DNA from: a virus
Strand: one strand, 5' to 3'
IMG/VR virus record: IMGVR_UViG_3300028394_000151
Location: 1 to 39,772 of that record
Length of the DNA stretch: 39,772 bases
Shown: positions 28,601-35,999 of the stretch, piece by piece
Numbering within the stretch: position 1 is the stretch's first letter
Layout of the letters: every line of letters starts with the position of its first letter
Made by a program: the position numbers and the translations under genes
Notes under the pieces: model-generated
The model's input: only the letters and a program-made list of their open reading frames with translations
Databases searched by the model: none
What the model was told of the DNA's origin: nothing

Positions 28601-31122
28601 TTGTCGGTACGCAACCGCTTAAGTCGGCTAACACGGCTGCTGTGCGCGCTGCCCAAGCTAGGGTTGATAAGGCTACTGAGCGCGTAAAGGCTATTCAGAG
28701 TCGCACGCTCCCTAGTAAGAAGGAACTTGCTGCTGCTAATGCCGAGCTGGACGCTGCGCAGGCTAGGTTGGCTAGGCTTGGCGCTGTTCAAGAGGTTGAT
28801 GTTGCTCTTACTGGTGCTAAGGGTTCGCTTGTTTCGTTTACGCAGACTCGTAATGCTCGTGTGCGCGAAGTGAAGGCGATCATTGCGAAGAATAAGCCGG
28901 TGCTTGACGTTGAGGAAGTAACGATTAGTGTTGATGCTGCTCGGGGTGTTGCTGGTATTCGCGTTAAGAACAAGAAGGACTATGGTTTCTTTAAGATTGA
29001 GCAGGCTAGGAACGAAGTTCTTGATGATTTTATTGCTCGCATGGAAGGCTTAGATCAGCAAGCCTTGTTGCATGTGATGGTTACGCCGGATACGTTGCGC
29101 GCGTTTGATGGTGGTTCTTATGTTGGGCCGCGTGTTATTGATACGAGTCCTACGGCTAGGGTTCGTAGTGGTCGTTTGGTTGAGAGCCAGGGCATTCTGT
29201 TTAAGTCTGGTTTGGAGCAGGCAAAGTTTTGGGAACGCTTGTTGTTTGATACTGCTGAGTTGAAGAATGCGCAGGGTTGGCAGCGAAAGATTGGCGATCT
29301 TATTGAGGCTACGTGTATCCCTATTCGCCCTTCGCAGACAACTCTGGATCGAGCAGCTAGGTACGAGGCTGGCGGGTTGGATGCGCAGGACGCTTTAAGT
29401 AGGGCTGTTGCTGATGAGGACATTATTAAGTCGGCTAATCAGTTTAAAGTTATTCGTCCTTCTGATCCTCGTGGTGGTACTCCGTCAGAGAATATTCAGC
29501 TTGGCGTGGCTAGGACTGTGGCTCCCCAAACAGTTGAAGATATGTTTTTAAGTTACGTTGGCTTGGACAAGCTTAGTGATGGCGATTACTTGTTGATGCC
29601 AAAGGGTGTTTACGATGGCATTCAGAATGCAATTAAGAACCAATCGTTTAGGTTTACTCCTGGCACGTTTGGCAGTGGCGCTAATAAGGTTACTCGTGCG
29701 TGGCGCGACTTAACGCTAAACATCTTTCCAAAGACCGCCTTTAATAACTTTGTTGGTTCAGCAATTCTTGCGTTTCAGGCTGGCGCTACGCCGCTTGATT
29801 TCTTTTATGCGTATCGAGCAATCATGGGTAAGGCTGATGCGAGGGGACATGTGTATGCGTTCCCGCCCGAGTTGCGTCAGCGATACTACGAGCAGTTGAC
29901 TAATCGTATTGGTGGCGGGACTGGTAAGACCGCAAAGCTAGTTAACGGTTACGCGACAACTGAGACGGCGTTTGCTTGGACTGCGTATTGGATGAACACG
30001 ATGCGTCGATTGAATGGTGCGAGTGAGGACTTGTCTCGTGTTGCTGTGTGGTATTCGCAGGCAAGGAAGCAGGCTGTTAAGACGGCGGCGCAGGATGCTG
30101 ATGAGATTGCTTATTTTGCAAGTATGCGTCGGTTGACTGATTCTTCTATGGATCTTGTTGAGGCTATGGCTAGGAATGATCCTCGTTGGGAGTCGGCTAA
30201 CGAGTTGTTTCTTCAGAAGTCGTTTGACTTTCTTGGTGATCTTCATCAAGGCGGAAGGCTTCAGGCGACGCTGCGTTTAGCTATGCCGTTCTATCAGTGG
30301 TACGCGCATATCTTGAAGCTGACGTTCTTTACGATGCCGGTTAAGTATCCTGGTCGAGCATTGTTTCTTCAAATGTTGGGTAGTATTGGTGAGGAGTATG
30401 TGAAGGAGCATGGCATTCTTCCTTCTGGCTTTGATGCGCTTTACCCAATGTTTGAGGGTGTCATTCCGCTTAGTACGTCTACGGAGATTGTTGGTGGTGG
30501 GCCGCAGAAAGTTACGTTAGGGCTTGGCAGTAACTCGTGGTATCCGCAGGGTACTGTTGCTCCTTTTGCGACGCAAACTATTGACTCTACTTTGGGGATG
30601 ACTAATCCGCTTATTAAGACTCCGGCGCTTGGGATTGTTTCCACTATTGCTGCTCTTGGTGGTTCGGGTGCTTTCAAGCTTAAGGGTGATGATCTTATTC
30701 TTAGGTCTAAGGATGAGAATGGTAATCCGATTACTGGTGGTTCTGAGCTGTTTTGGTGGAACGTAAATAATGCTATGAACATTATTCCGTTGGCTCCGTC
30801 GCTGGTTGATCTTGCTGGTAAGGCTGATACGAGCGTTCCATTCTTTAATGATAAGCCTCGACCTAAGCGCGATTTGGAGATTAGTAATCCTAGTCCTAAC
30901 GTGAGTCTTGGCGAGTTGTTGGGTAATCCTAGTTTTGGTAATGCGGTTACGTTCTTTGGCAAGTTTGCGTTTGGTTTGAACTTCTCTAACGCGCCTGGTG
31001 TTGGGCCTATCATGGTTAACAAGTATTCAAATGCTTACGAGTCTTATTTGAACGATGAGAAGCAAGAGCTTAAGAACATTGCGGATAATCTTGCGCGGCT
31101 GCACGCGGAGCAAAACAAGTGA
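25612..31122 (+). CDS. Giant internal/ejection virion protein
   Basis: 1836 residues, by far the largest product. It opens with a duplicated KATTAGGLVVPS (residues 5-16 and 30-41) linked by Lys-Pro repeats. A hydrophobic Ala/Gly-rich stretch near residues 435-465 could insert into a membrane. Residues about 800-1080 are very rich in Ala, Lys, Arg and Glu, long helices or coiled coil. The C-terminal third contains DLTLNIFPKTAFNNFVGSAI and an aromatic-rich region common in large ejected proteins of short-tailed phages. Likely ejected to build a channel across the envelope. No lytic or polymerase motif seen. Confidence 0.68.
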   Translation: MAKPKATTAGGLVVPSVVSKPKAKPKVKPKATTAGGLVVPSSKPTDKPVLDSSYEFVFDPSGRQSTEVEALKALFADRTGGDDLLAQPDPQEALKTSGVIKPPTSSRGRALDRGATRNVYSSAQDALDALGSWMDDNPIPIFGDPTSKVGRDLKPAYDYLSKEAGTFIGELTGKNVVEGIAAAGTGGLTQLLEPASNVQLGFKIRERTKKTPAVVLSTSVGEAIKAPFKAAGSLASKFPDAFIDANKGKPGAPGYVAAALQAEPKNVAGAIAGGIMGAGSAIGNIPIPTLGPPRISLSSTGQGYVETPEQVRLGDVNVKLEDIAANTNKYIDAASDNKTKFSKDPFVNQLADQVIKGGLLAEEINLELQSAEEQQTWSGFSEPDINAMQKRAAKNGWAFDPLKPGGKAAWQKLTPAEWLYYAYTKNSYWPVLGRSLIRAAALTGLAPAGIVAMGAAGVKAAGGNTEDAEMMLKYAIAPIGTFQADSERYGVGAAFKNALRDHPDQVVLAIFTVARGLGAAGGVAGRAFGKDFAAKNVAVTVPGDGVTIKTYVPPTAPIVETPDVRLGPGSLGSLTADREAARVAAQAESDARFAADVESGAVKGTLVESPPINAPVEIGVTTGNLLDIFFLRAVKAPLARGSTWYRGRLASKAAEAKVRRQYNVEQGMQIEVRAALSRPFGRAPTDLELDRTGFNLIWPATSLRGEKITPGWVAQQFQSAIDEYRDAQAKNIDLVNETTGKVESRAEQAAQIKLWEDQITYYRQLDSVDIPEATMAEVRAIAKPMGEENTRIVAEMMKQDVTATKRANYIRLIASNNDLEVLAKALRNDRNASRKALIKAQKNARALAKAYAEKVTAGGVGAKSRPKSIADQAEKKAKLLAALIEARDAALKVSKDKSLDDATRQEALVLSGKYGDAAERLKSSGVGVADRAAADAALVAEIDSLTLGEEALAGLAPEAQAAYSAAQTAEAARAAQADVVAGLEAQRVAALGEVAPLVGTQPLKSANTAAVRAAQARVDKATERVKAIQSRTLPSKKELAAANAELDAAQARLARLGAVQEVDVALTGAKGSLVSFTQTRNARVREVKAIIAKNKPVLDVEEVTISVDAARGVAGIRVKNKKDYGFFKIEQARNEVLDDFIARMEGLDQQALLHVMVTPDTLRAFDGGSYVGPRVIDTSPTARVRSGRLVESQGILFKSGLEQAKFWERLLFDTAELKNAQGWQRKIGDLIEATCIPIRPSQTTLDRAARYEAGGLDAQDALSRAVADEDIIKSANQFKVIRPSDPRGGTPSENIQLGVARTVAPQTVEDMFLSYVGLDKLSDGDYLLMPKGVYDGIQNAIKNQSFRFTPGTFGSGANKVTRAWRDLTLNIFPKTAFNNFVGSAILAFQAGATPLDFFYAYRAIMGKADARGHVYAFPPELRQRYYEQLTNRIGGGTGKTAKLVNGYATTETAFAWTAYWMNTMRRLNGASEDLSRVAVWYSQARKQAVKTAAQDADEIAYFASMRRLTDSSMDLVEAMARNDPRWESANELFLQKSFDFLGDLHQGGRLQATLRLAMPFYQWYAHILKLTFFTMPVKYPGRALFLQMLGSIGEEYVKEHGILPSGFDALYPMFEGVIPLSTSTEIVGGGPQKVTLGLGSNSWYPQGTVAPFATQTIDSTLGMTNPLIKTPALGIVSTIAALGGSGAFKLKGDDLILRSKDENGNPITGGSELFWWNVNNAMNIIPLAPSLVDLAGKADTSVPFFNDKPRPKRDLEISNPSPNVSLGELLGNPSFGNAVTFFGKFAFGLNFSNAPGVGPIMVNKYSNAYESYLNDEKQELKNIADNLARLHAEQNK
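25624..25734 (+). repeat. Duplicated 12-codon segment at the start of the ejection protein gene
   Basis: Codons for KATTAGGLVVPS occur at 25624-25659 and again at 25699-25734, with only a few base differences. The linker between them is a Lys-Pro repeat. It reflects a recent short duplication. Confidence 0.7.
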
Positions 31123-31277
31123 CACGCACTTATATATGGTACGGACTTTCTAGCGTTACTGCTAGTTCTTTAAGGCTTGATGAGGATGTTTGTTATCTTA
31201 TGAACAATCATCAAAGCATCATACAAGTACAGCAGTATGGTCTTTCAGCCCCCCCCAACCCCCCCCACACTACATGA
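31119..31277 (+). CDS. Small ORF coupled to both neighbours, possible frameshift partner of NlpC/P60
   Basis: 52 residues from GTG 31119, overlapping the ejection protein stop (GTGA), and ending in a TGA that overlaps the next ATG (ATGA at 31274). The first 40 residues look like a normal small globular sequence (TRTYIWYGLSSVTASSLRLD, then NNHQSIIQVQQYG), the last ten are Pro-rich because they are read from a C8-AA-C8 tract. A -1 shift on that tract would continue into the NlpC/P60 frame. Function unknown; the perfect overlaps on both sides argue it is translated. Confidence 0.55.
   Translation: MTRTYIWYGLSSVTASSLRLDEDVCYLMNNHQSIIQVQQYGLSAPPNPPHTT
31249..31266 (+). other. C8-AA-C8 tract, possible -1 frameshift or slippage site
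   Basis: Eight C (31249-31256), AA, eight C (31259-31266). In the 52-residue ORF the first run reads GCC CCC CCC. Slipping back one base places the ribosome in the NlpC/P60 frame, which is open from about 31184 through the tract. Transcriptional or replication slippage is also possible. Confidence 0.5.
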
Positions 31278-31888
31278 ACATTCCAAGCTTGTCAATCGGG
31301 GAAGACAATGCTCTTAGGGATAACCTTAAGATTCTTCAGAAGCAAACGCGCTTTAAGGTAGCGAACATTGATGTGCCTGTTGAAGTTGACTTGCCCGAAG
31401 TGAACGCTCCGGTGGGGCAGGTTGGTAATTCGTCGGCTGCGCTTAATGGTTTGAAGGACGCGAACATTCCTATTCCGCCTACGTCTAAGATTGGTGCGGC
31501 TGTTGTGCGCGCTGCGCTACAGATGAGGGGAGTTCCTTACTCGTGGGGTGGCGGTGGCGCTGGCGGCGCCTCTAGGGGCATTGCGCAGGGCGCTAACACC
31601 GTAGGCTTTGATTGCTCTGGTCTTACCCAATACGCCTTTGCTAAGTATGGTGTGACGATTCCGCGCGTATCACAGGAGCAGTTTCGTGCTGGCACTCCTG
31701 TTCCAAAGAATGCTATGCGTCCAGGTGATCTTGTGTTTTTTCATCCGCAGAGTGATGGTCAGCCGGGACACGTAGGTATCTTTATTGGGAACGGAAAGTT
31801 CCTTCAAGCACCACAGACTGGTGACGTTGTGAAGATCAGCGAGCTGTCGAGTCGTAGTGACTTGATGGGTGTAAGAAGGTTCGGATGA
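31274..31888 (+). CDS. NlpC/P60-type peptidoglycan endopeptidase
   Basis: 204 residues from ATG 31274. Catalytic features: FDCSGLTQYAF with Cys114, PGHVGIFIGNG with His166, and Gln178 as the likely third polar residue; RPGDLVFF precedes the His strand as usual. The N-terminal 70 residues are an extended Val/Pro-rich region, not a signal peptide. Such enzymes cut stem-peptide bonds in the wall. Its place right after the ejection protein suggests a virion-associated entry enzyme. No Shine-Dalgarno; translation depends on coupling or on a -1 frameshift from the upstream ORF. An in-frame TTG at 31190 is a weaker start. Confidence 0.85.
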   Translation: MNIPSLSIGEDNALRDNLKILQKQTRFKVANIDVPVEVDLPEVNAPVGQVGNSSAALNGLKDANIPIPPTSKIGAAVVRAALQMRGVPYSWGGGGAGGASRGIAQGANTVGFDCSGLTQYAFAKYGVTIPRVSQEQFRAGTPVPKNAMRPGDLVFFHPQSDGQPGHVGIFIGNGKFLQAPQTGDVVKISELSSRSDLMGVRRFG

Positions 31889-32124
31889 TTGACGACGACA
31901 ACGTACAGGTTATTCTTTACCGACTGGAGCTTATGGAGAAGACGCTGGAGCAGATTCACACTGAGGTAAAGCGCACAAATGGGCGAGTTACGGAGCTAGA
32001 GATGGTTAACGCCGCATATAACGGCGAGTTAAAAGCTAAGTACATTCAGCGCGTTGTCTTTACAACCGTATTGAGTGGCGCGCTTCTTGCTGGTATTGTT
32101 TGGTTTATCCAAGCCGCAATTTAA
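31885..32124 (+). CDS. XhlA-like membrane-associated protein, holin-related
   Basis: 79 residues; ATG overlaps the previous stop. The N-terminal 45 residues are an amphipathic coiled coil (YRLELMEKTLEQIHTEVKRT), followed by one transmembrane helix at about 57-77 (VVFTTVLSGALLAGIVWFIQ). This is the layout of the XhlA/haemolysin family, which assists holins in Bacillus PBSX-type lysis cassettes. It sits between two wall hydrolase genes, supporting a lysis role. Confidence 0.7.
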   Translation: MIDDDNVQVILYRLELMEKTLEQIHTEVKRTNGRVTELEMVNAAYNGELKAKYIQRVVFTTVLSGALLAGIVWFIQAAI

Positions 32125-32163
32125 TTGTTGCAAAGTTTAGTAGGAGTCTGCGTATTCGCGTGG

Positions 32164-32169
32164 TATTCT
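32164..32169 (+). promoter_or_regulatory. Extended -10 promoter before the endolysin gene
   Basis: TG-n-TATTCT with TG at 32161-32162; expected start near 32176, giving a leader of about 20 bases with GAGGAG. No clear -35. Confidence 0.4.
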
Positions 32170-32170
32170 A

Positions 32171-32184
32171 GTTGCGTAAGCAAC
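32171..32184 (+). promoter_or_regulatory. Inverted repeat before the endolysin ribosome-binding site
   Basis: GTTGC-GTAA-GCAAC is a perfect 5-bp stem with a 4-base loop, ending one base before the GAGGAG Shine-Dalgarno (32185-32190). It may limit or time endolysin translation or act as an operator. Confidence 0.45.
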
Positions 32185-32195
32185 GAGGAGATAAT

Positions 32196-32933
32196 ATGAG
32201 AACACTAACGCTAACCACTCCCTTGACACGCGGCCCAGGCGTTGATCGTGCGCAGCGTATCCTTACTAATCGGGGATACTTTGTTGGCTCTATTGATGGT
32301 GTCTTTGGTGAGCTGACGGGTCGAGCGTGTGTTGACGCTAAGTACTCGCTTGGCTATGCCGCTAAGAATGTGAAGCCGTCGTATGGCACCGACCTTGAAG
32401 CGTTCCTGTCGGGCAAGAAGAAGCCGACTCCAGCGATGCGTATCCGCGCAAGCCAGCGCAGCAAGAAGGTTGCGCTTGGTAGTGCGGCGTTGAAGGTTGC
32501 GCGCGAGTACGTTGGTGTGAAAGAGAATCCGCCCGGTTCAAACAAGGTGATGTTCTCTGAGTGGTACGGCGTTGTTGGGCCGTGGTGTGCGATGTTTGTT
32601 ACGTTCTGCATGGTTAAGGCTGGAAGCACAACTTTTGCTAAGGGTACGCGGTATGCGTATTGTCCTTACATTCTTACTGACGCTAGGCAGAATCGTGGCA
32701 TGACGATTGTTCAGCCGGACGATGCGCGCAGTGGAGACATTGTTCTCTACTCGTGGAACCACGATGGGGTAGCTAATCACGTTGGGCTAGTAGCCACCCC
32801 ACCAAACGGTGGCATCTCGTTCATTGCCCTAGAAGGCAACACTGCTGTTGGTGCCGATAGTGACGGTGGCGAAGTGATGGTACGCCAGCGCCACATCAAG
32901 GACGTTATCGCCTTCGTCCGAGTCGTCAAGTAA
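32196..32933 (+). CDS. Endolysin: peptidoglycan-binding domain plus CHAP amidase
   Basis: 245 residues from ATG 32196, which has GAGGAG 5 bases upstream, better than an in-frame start at 32172. The N-terminal 75 residues have a PG-binding-1 repeat pattern (GVDRAQRILTNRGYFVGSID, DGVFGELTGRA). The C-terminal domain (about 95-245) is CHAP-like: GPWCAMFVTFC with Cys131, NHVGLVA with His195, and ALEGNT as the third strand. It would cleave peptidoglycan at lysis after holin opening. No signal peptide, so release needs a holin. Confidence 0.88.
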   Translation: MRTLTLTTPLTRGPGVDRAQRILTNRGYFVGSIDGVFGELTGRACVDAKYSLGYAAKNVKPSYGTDLEAFLSGKKKPTPAMRIRASQRSKKVALGSAALKVAREYVGVKENPPGSNKVMFSEWYGVVGPWCAMFVTFCMVKAGSTTFAKGTRYAYCPYILTDARQNRGMTIVQPDDARSGDIVLYSWNHDGVANHVGLVATPPNGGISFIALEGNTAVGADSDGGEVMVRQRHIKDVIAFVRVVK

Positions 32934-32962
32934 CGTACGCCGAACGCTAAGAGGAGGATTAT

Positions 32963-33844
32963 ATGCGCGTTGCACGAGTAAACGAAACGTACGGGCTTGG
33001 CGACACTTACCGTATCTGGCCCATCAGCGACACGCACTTGGGGTCTGCTGATGTTGACGAAGACTTGCTGAAAGAACACGTAGAGGAGATTCGCCAAGAC
33101 AAGAACGCTCGCGTCATCTTCTTGGGTGACGTTGGTGACTTGATTGATTGGCGCGACAAGCGATTCCAAGCAGGCATGTGGCCCGAGCGTTACATGGACG
33201 CGATGCACGCAGAAGGTGGCATTCCGTCTGAGACGGTTGCGCACGCTGTGGAAATCTTTGCTCCTATCCGCGACAAGATTTGGTGCTGGTTGTCTGGCAA
33301 TCACGAGTTCACGATTCGCTCTAAGATGGATCGCGAGATTGGTTCGGAGATCGCAGCACAGCTAGGCGTTGAGTACCTGGGTTACGGGGGTTATCTTCGT
33401 GTCCAGTGGAAGCGCGGGTCGAGTGGCGCTAAGGGAGCTGAGCATGTTACGGTCTTTGACTTGCATCACGGCTGGCAGGGCGGCAGGACAACTGGCGCTA
33501 AGGTCAACCAGCTTGAGAAACATCTTGGGGAATCTGACGCTGATGTTGTATTGCGTGGGCATTCGCACGACCGGCTTGCCCATATCTTCCCAAGCCTCCG
33601 CATCACACCTACGAAAATCCGAGATTGGGAACGAGTCGTAGCGCATTGCGGGTCGTACAAGCTTGGTCGAGTAGACACGCAGCGTGGTCAAGAAGCACAC
33701 GATACGTGGGAAGCGCGCAAAGGCTTTCGTCGCAAGACTACTAGTGTGATGGGGCCGCCGATCATTGAGATGACGATGCGAGAGCCGTCTGAGGGCAGTG
33801 GCATGACGACTCCCGCTGGCATACAATACCGTGTGATCCTATAA
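32963..33844 (+). CDS. Calcineurin-like metallophosphoesterase
   Basis: 293 residues; GAGGAGG precedes ATG 32963 at about 5 bases. All metal-binding blocks of the family are present: SDTHLG (Asp23, His25), LGDVGD (Asp56), SGNHEF (Asn113, His114), FDLHHGW (His168/169) and RGHSHD (His200, His202). It would hydrolyse phosphodiester or phosphomonoester bonds with two metal ions; the substrate (DNA end, RNA, nucleotide or cyclic signal) cannot be read from sequence. It is oddly placed inside the lysis cassette, between endolysin and holin. Confidence 0.85.
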   Translation: MRVARVNETYGLGDTYRIWPISDTHLGSADVDEDLLKEHVEEIRQDKNARVIFLGDVGDLIDWRDKRFQAGMWPERYMDAMHAEGGIPSETVAHAVEIFAPIRDKIWCWLSGNHEFTIRSKMDREIGSEIAAQLGVEYLGYGGYLRVQWKRGSSGAKGAEHVTVFDLHHGWQGGRTTGAKVNQLEKHLGESDADVVLRGHSHDRLAHIFPSLRITPTKIRDWERVVAHCGSYKLGRVDTQRGQEAHDTWEARKGFRRKTTSVMGPPIIEMTMREPSEGSGMTTPAGIQYRVIL

Positions 33845-33861
33845 AGTGGAGGGGGTGAAGA

Positions 33862-34041
33862 ATGAATCTGAATCCGAAGACAAAAGCAGCAGCGATTGGT
33901 GCTGCGGCGACCCTGGTGATTGTCTTTGCGTTGGGCCTGTTCGGAGTGGAAGTCCCAGCCGACGTTGCGAGTGCAGTGACTCTGATCGTGAGTGTAGCTG
34001 CGGCGTACCTGAAGGACGCAAGTGACTGGACACCGCGCTGA
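33862..34041 (+). CDS. Holin candidate (two membrane spans)
   Basis: 59 residues, with GGAGGGGG at 33848-33855 before ATG 33862. Two hydrophobic segments (AAAIGAAATLVIVFALGLFG and VASAVTLIVSVAAAYLK) joined by a short acidic turn, with a basic N-terminus and polar C-terminus. Size and topology fit a small class II-type holin that would release the endolysin. It overlaps the next GTG by 20 bases. Confidence 0.68.
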   Translation: MNLNPKTKAAAIGAAATLVIVFALGLFGVEVPADVASAVTLIVSVAAAYLKDASDWTPR

Positions 34042-34204
34042 TGTTGTAGCGAGCATGGCTCGCGACATTCGCTGGGCTTTGGATGCGCTTCGTGGTGGCG
34101 AACCACAAACTGCGGAGCGCATCCTAGCTAGGGCGTTTGAGAAGTACGTGTTGCTTCGCGATGGCGAAGAAAATAGACTTGCACAATCCGACGAGAACGT
34201 GTAG
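34022..34204 (+). CDS. Small helical hypothetical protein
   Basis: 60 residues from GTG 34022, preceded by AAGGA at 5 bases; ATG 34055 is a shorter alternative without a clear ribosome-binding site. Helical and charged (MARDIRWALDALRGGEPQTA, then ERILARAFEKYVLLRDGEEN). It overlaps the holin gene by 20 bases. A promoter for the recombination genes lies inside its 3' end. No family recognised. Confidence 0.5.
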   Translation: MTGHRADVVASMARDIRWALDALRGGEPQTAERILARAFEKYVLLRDGEENRLAQSDENV

Positions 34205-34207
34205 AGT
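34179..34207 (+). promoter_or_regulatory. Promoter of the recombination gene cluster
   Basis: TTGCAC (34179-34184), 17-base spacer, TAGAGT (34202-34207); 4 of 6 matches to each sigma-70 hexamer. Start near 34214 gives a leader of about 23 bases with TTGGAGG before ATG 34237. Confidence 0.6.
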
Positions 34208-34236
34208 CAACTTAACTAATCGGCTTGGAGGCCAAG

Positions 34237-35145
34237 ATGGGTACTGATCTTGTTAGTAGCGCGTCGCTTGACGACACGATTCGTCTCGCTAATGCACTCG
34301 CAAAGAGTGGGTTCTACAAAGACATTCGCGACGCAGCTCAGGGCGTAGTCAAGTTGCAGATCGCCAAAGAGCTAGGCTTGGGGATGCGCGGCATCTCTGA
34401 AGTCCACATCGTGGAAGGCAAGCCAACCTTGTCGTACCAGGTTGTCTTGTCTAAGGTGCGGATGTTTACCGGGCCGCACGGCACGGATCGTTACTCGTTT
34501 AAGTACACGCGCCGTGATGATGAGTGCGTTGAGATTGAGTGGCTCATCAACGGCGAGGTCGTTGGCACGAGCAAGTGCGACACGGAGGACGCTAAGCGCA
34601 TGGGCTTGGATGGTCGTGGTACGTGGAAGAAGTATCCACGCCAGATGCGCACAGCTCGCGCGGCTACTGAAGGTGTTAATGCTTTCATGCCAGAAGTCAT
34701 GGGTGGTAGTATCTACACACCAGAAGAAATGGGTTTTGATTCTGGTTCAAGTTTCGACGGCGGTGCTGCTGTCGAAGCCGGAGAGGTGAGTGTTCTTCCC
34801 TCCTCACAGGTGGCCTCCTCAGACGCTCCCTCTCCGGCACCCCTAACTCTCAAGTCTGCCGACGAGAAGGCTGACGACATGGTTACTGAAGCCATCGTCT
34901 TGCTTGACGCTGCGGAAGAAACCCTTGAGGGCGAGGTGATTGATTACACGGATACGTGGATTGAGATGTGCAAGAAGTTCTTTACGGACAACGTGGAACA
35001 CAAAGCAGAGTACGCAGAGCTGCTTCAGAACGCAGGCTACTTGCCGCCCGACAAGTTGACAGCGAAGGCTGTGTACGCAACACTCGCGGAAACGCTTGGC
35101 CCTCGTTGTGGCGAACTTGACTTGTTGATGAAAGAGTTGGCATGA
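34237..35145 (+). CDS. RecT-like single-strand annealing protein
   Basis: 302 residues from ATG 34237 with GGAGG 5 bases upstream. The N-terminal half (RLANALAKSGFYKDIRDAAQ, LQIAKELGLGMRGISEVHIV, GKPTLSYQVVLSKVRM) matches the core of RecT-type annealing proteins found in actinobacteriophages: a helix, a G.ELG..M..I..I..I.GKP.LS segment and an alternating-strand region. The middle (180-240) is a Pro/Ser linker and the C-terminal helical domain may bind SSB or the partner exonuclease. Its partner exonuclease gene overlaps directly downstream (ATGA). Confidence 0.75.
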   Translation: MGTDLVSSASLDDTIRLANALAKSGFYKDIRDAAQGVVKLQIAKELGLGMRGISEVHIVEGKPTLSYQVVLSKVRMFTGPHGTDRYSFKYTRRDDECVEIEWLINGEVVGTSKCDTEDAKRMGLDGRGTWKKYPRQMRTARAATEGVNAFMPEVMGGSIYTPEEMGFDSGSSFDGGAAVEAGEVSVLPSSQVASSDAPSPAPLTLKSADEKADDMVTEAIVLLDAAEETLEGEVIDYTDTWIEMCKKFFTDNVEHKAEYAELLQNAGYLPPDKLTAKAVYATLAETLGPRCGELDLLMKELA

Positions 35146-35999
35146 TGACTAGCATCCCGAATGGGGAAGTCTCCGCATCCAAAATCAACACAGCCTTCGG
35201 GCGTTCTGGTTGTGGCATGAAGTTCTACTACCGCTACGTTGAGGGCATCCGTGGCGTGATGCGCGCACCCGCCGTGGCTGGCATCGCGTACGACGAAGGC
35301 ACGCGCCAGTTGCATGACAACATGATTGCTGGCGAAACGATTGCTGATCCGTGGGAAGTCTTCGTACATTCCGTGGAGAATCCTCGCGAGACGAATCGTG
35401 ACGGCGAACTAGTGGAGTACGACTTGAGTGAGATGCCACTAGACATTGTGGATCGTGGCGTTAGCGCGCTCCGCATGTACGAGGGGCAGGCCGTCAACAT
35501 GAAGCCACTCGCTACCCAGGTCTACGTTGAGGCATCGTTTTCTGAGACGGACGCAAAGCTGATTGGCTACGTTGATCTTGTGGAGGCAGCGAGTGACGGG
35601 TTGTGTGTGTCTGACATTAAGTCGAGCATTAACCCTCGTAAGAAGTGGGACGCTGTTGGTGCATCTCGCGACGCACAGCTTGGTATCTATAGCGTGCTGG
35701 TTGCGAACCAGATGGAGGCTCCGGTGACTGTTGTTGGTTGGAGGCACGCTCGTTTGGGTGGCAAGCTTGATGTTTCCTCTACGCATGTGAAGGCTCCCGA
35801 TGCTGACACCGTGATGAATCGTCTGTCTGGTTGGATTCGCCAGCTGGAGCATTGGTGTTCTACTGGTGATTTCCCTGCGTCCGGGTTAGATAAGGATGCG
35901 TGGGTTTGTTCGGAGAAGTATTGCGACTACTACAATCGTTGCGCGTACGGCAACAAGTCGCAGCATGTTATTCCTATCACGATTGGAGAGGCACAATGA
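35142..35999 (+). CDS. Cas4/RecB-like PD-(D/E)XK exonuclease with probable Fe-S cluster
   Basis: 285 residues. Nuclease core: E130, IGYVDLVE with Asp145, CVSDIKSS with Asp158 and Lys160, and AQLGIYS with Gln179/Tyr183 (RecB motif QxxxY). Cys24 near the N-terminus and Cys256, Cys261 and Cys267 in the C-terminal WVCSEKYCDYYNRC suggest a [4Fe-4S] cluster as in Cas4 and AddB. It would resect DNA ends to provide ssDNA for the RecT-like protein, whose gene it overlaps. No cas genes or CRISPR array are nearby, so a recombination role is favoured. Confidence 0.85.
   Translation: MMTSIPNGEVSASKINTAFGRSGCGMKFYYRYVEGIRGVMRAPAVAGIAYDEGTRQLHDNMIAGETIADPWEVFVHSVENPRETNRDGELVEYDLSEMPLDIVDRGVSALRMYEGQAVNMKPLATQVYVEASFSETDAKLIGYVDLVEAASDGLCVSDIKSSINPRKKWDAVGASRDAQLGIYSVLVANQMEAPVTVVGWRHARLGGKLDVSSTHVKAPDADTVMNRLSGWIRQLEHWCSTGDFPASGLDKDAWVCSEKYCDYYNRCAYGNKSQHVIPITIGEAQ

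Noticed and set aside
35142-35999. Cas4-like protein as part of a CRISPR system
   Set aside because: No cas1/cas2 or repeat-spacer array is present; pairing with a RecT-like gene explains it better.
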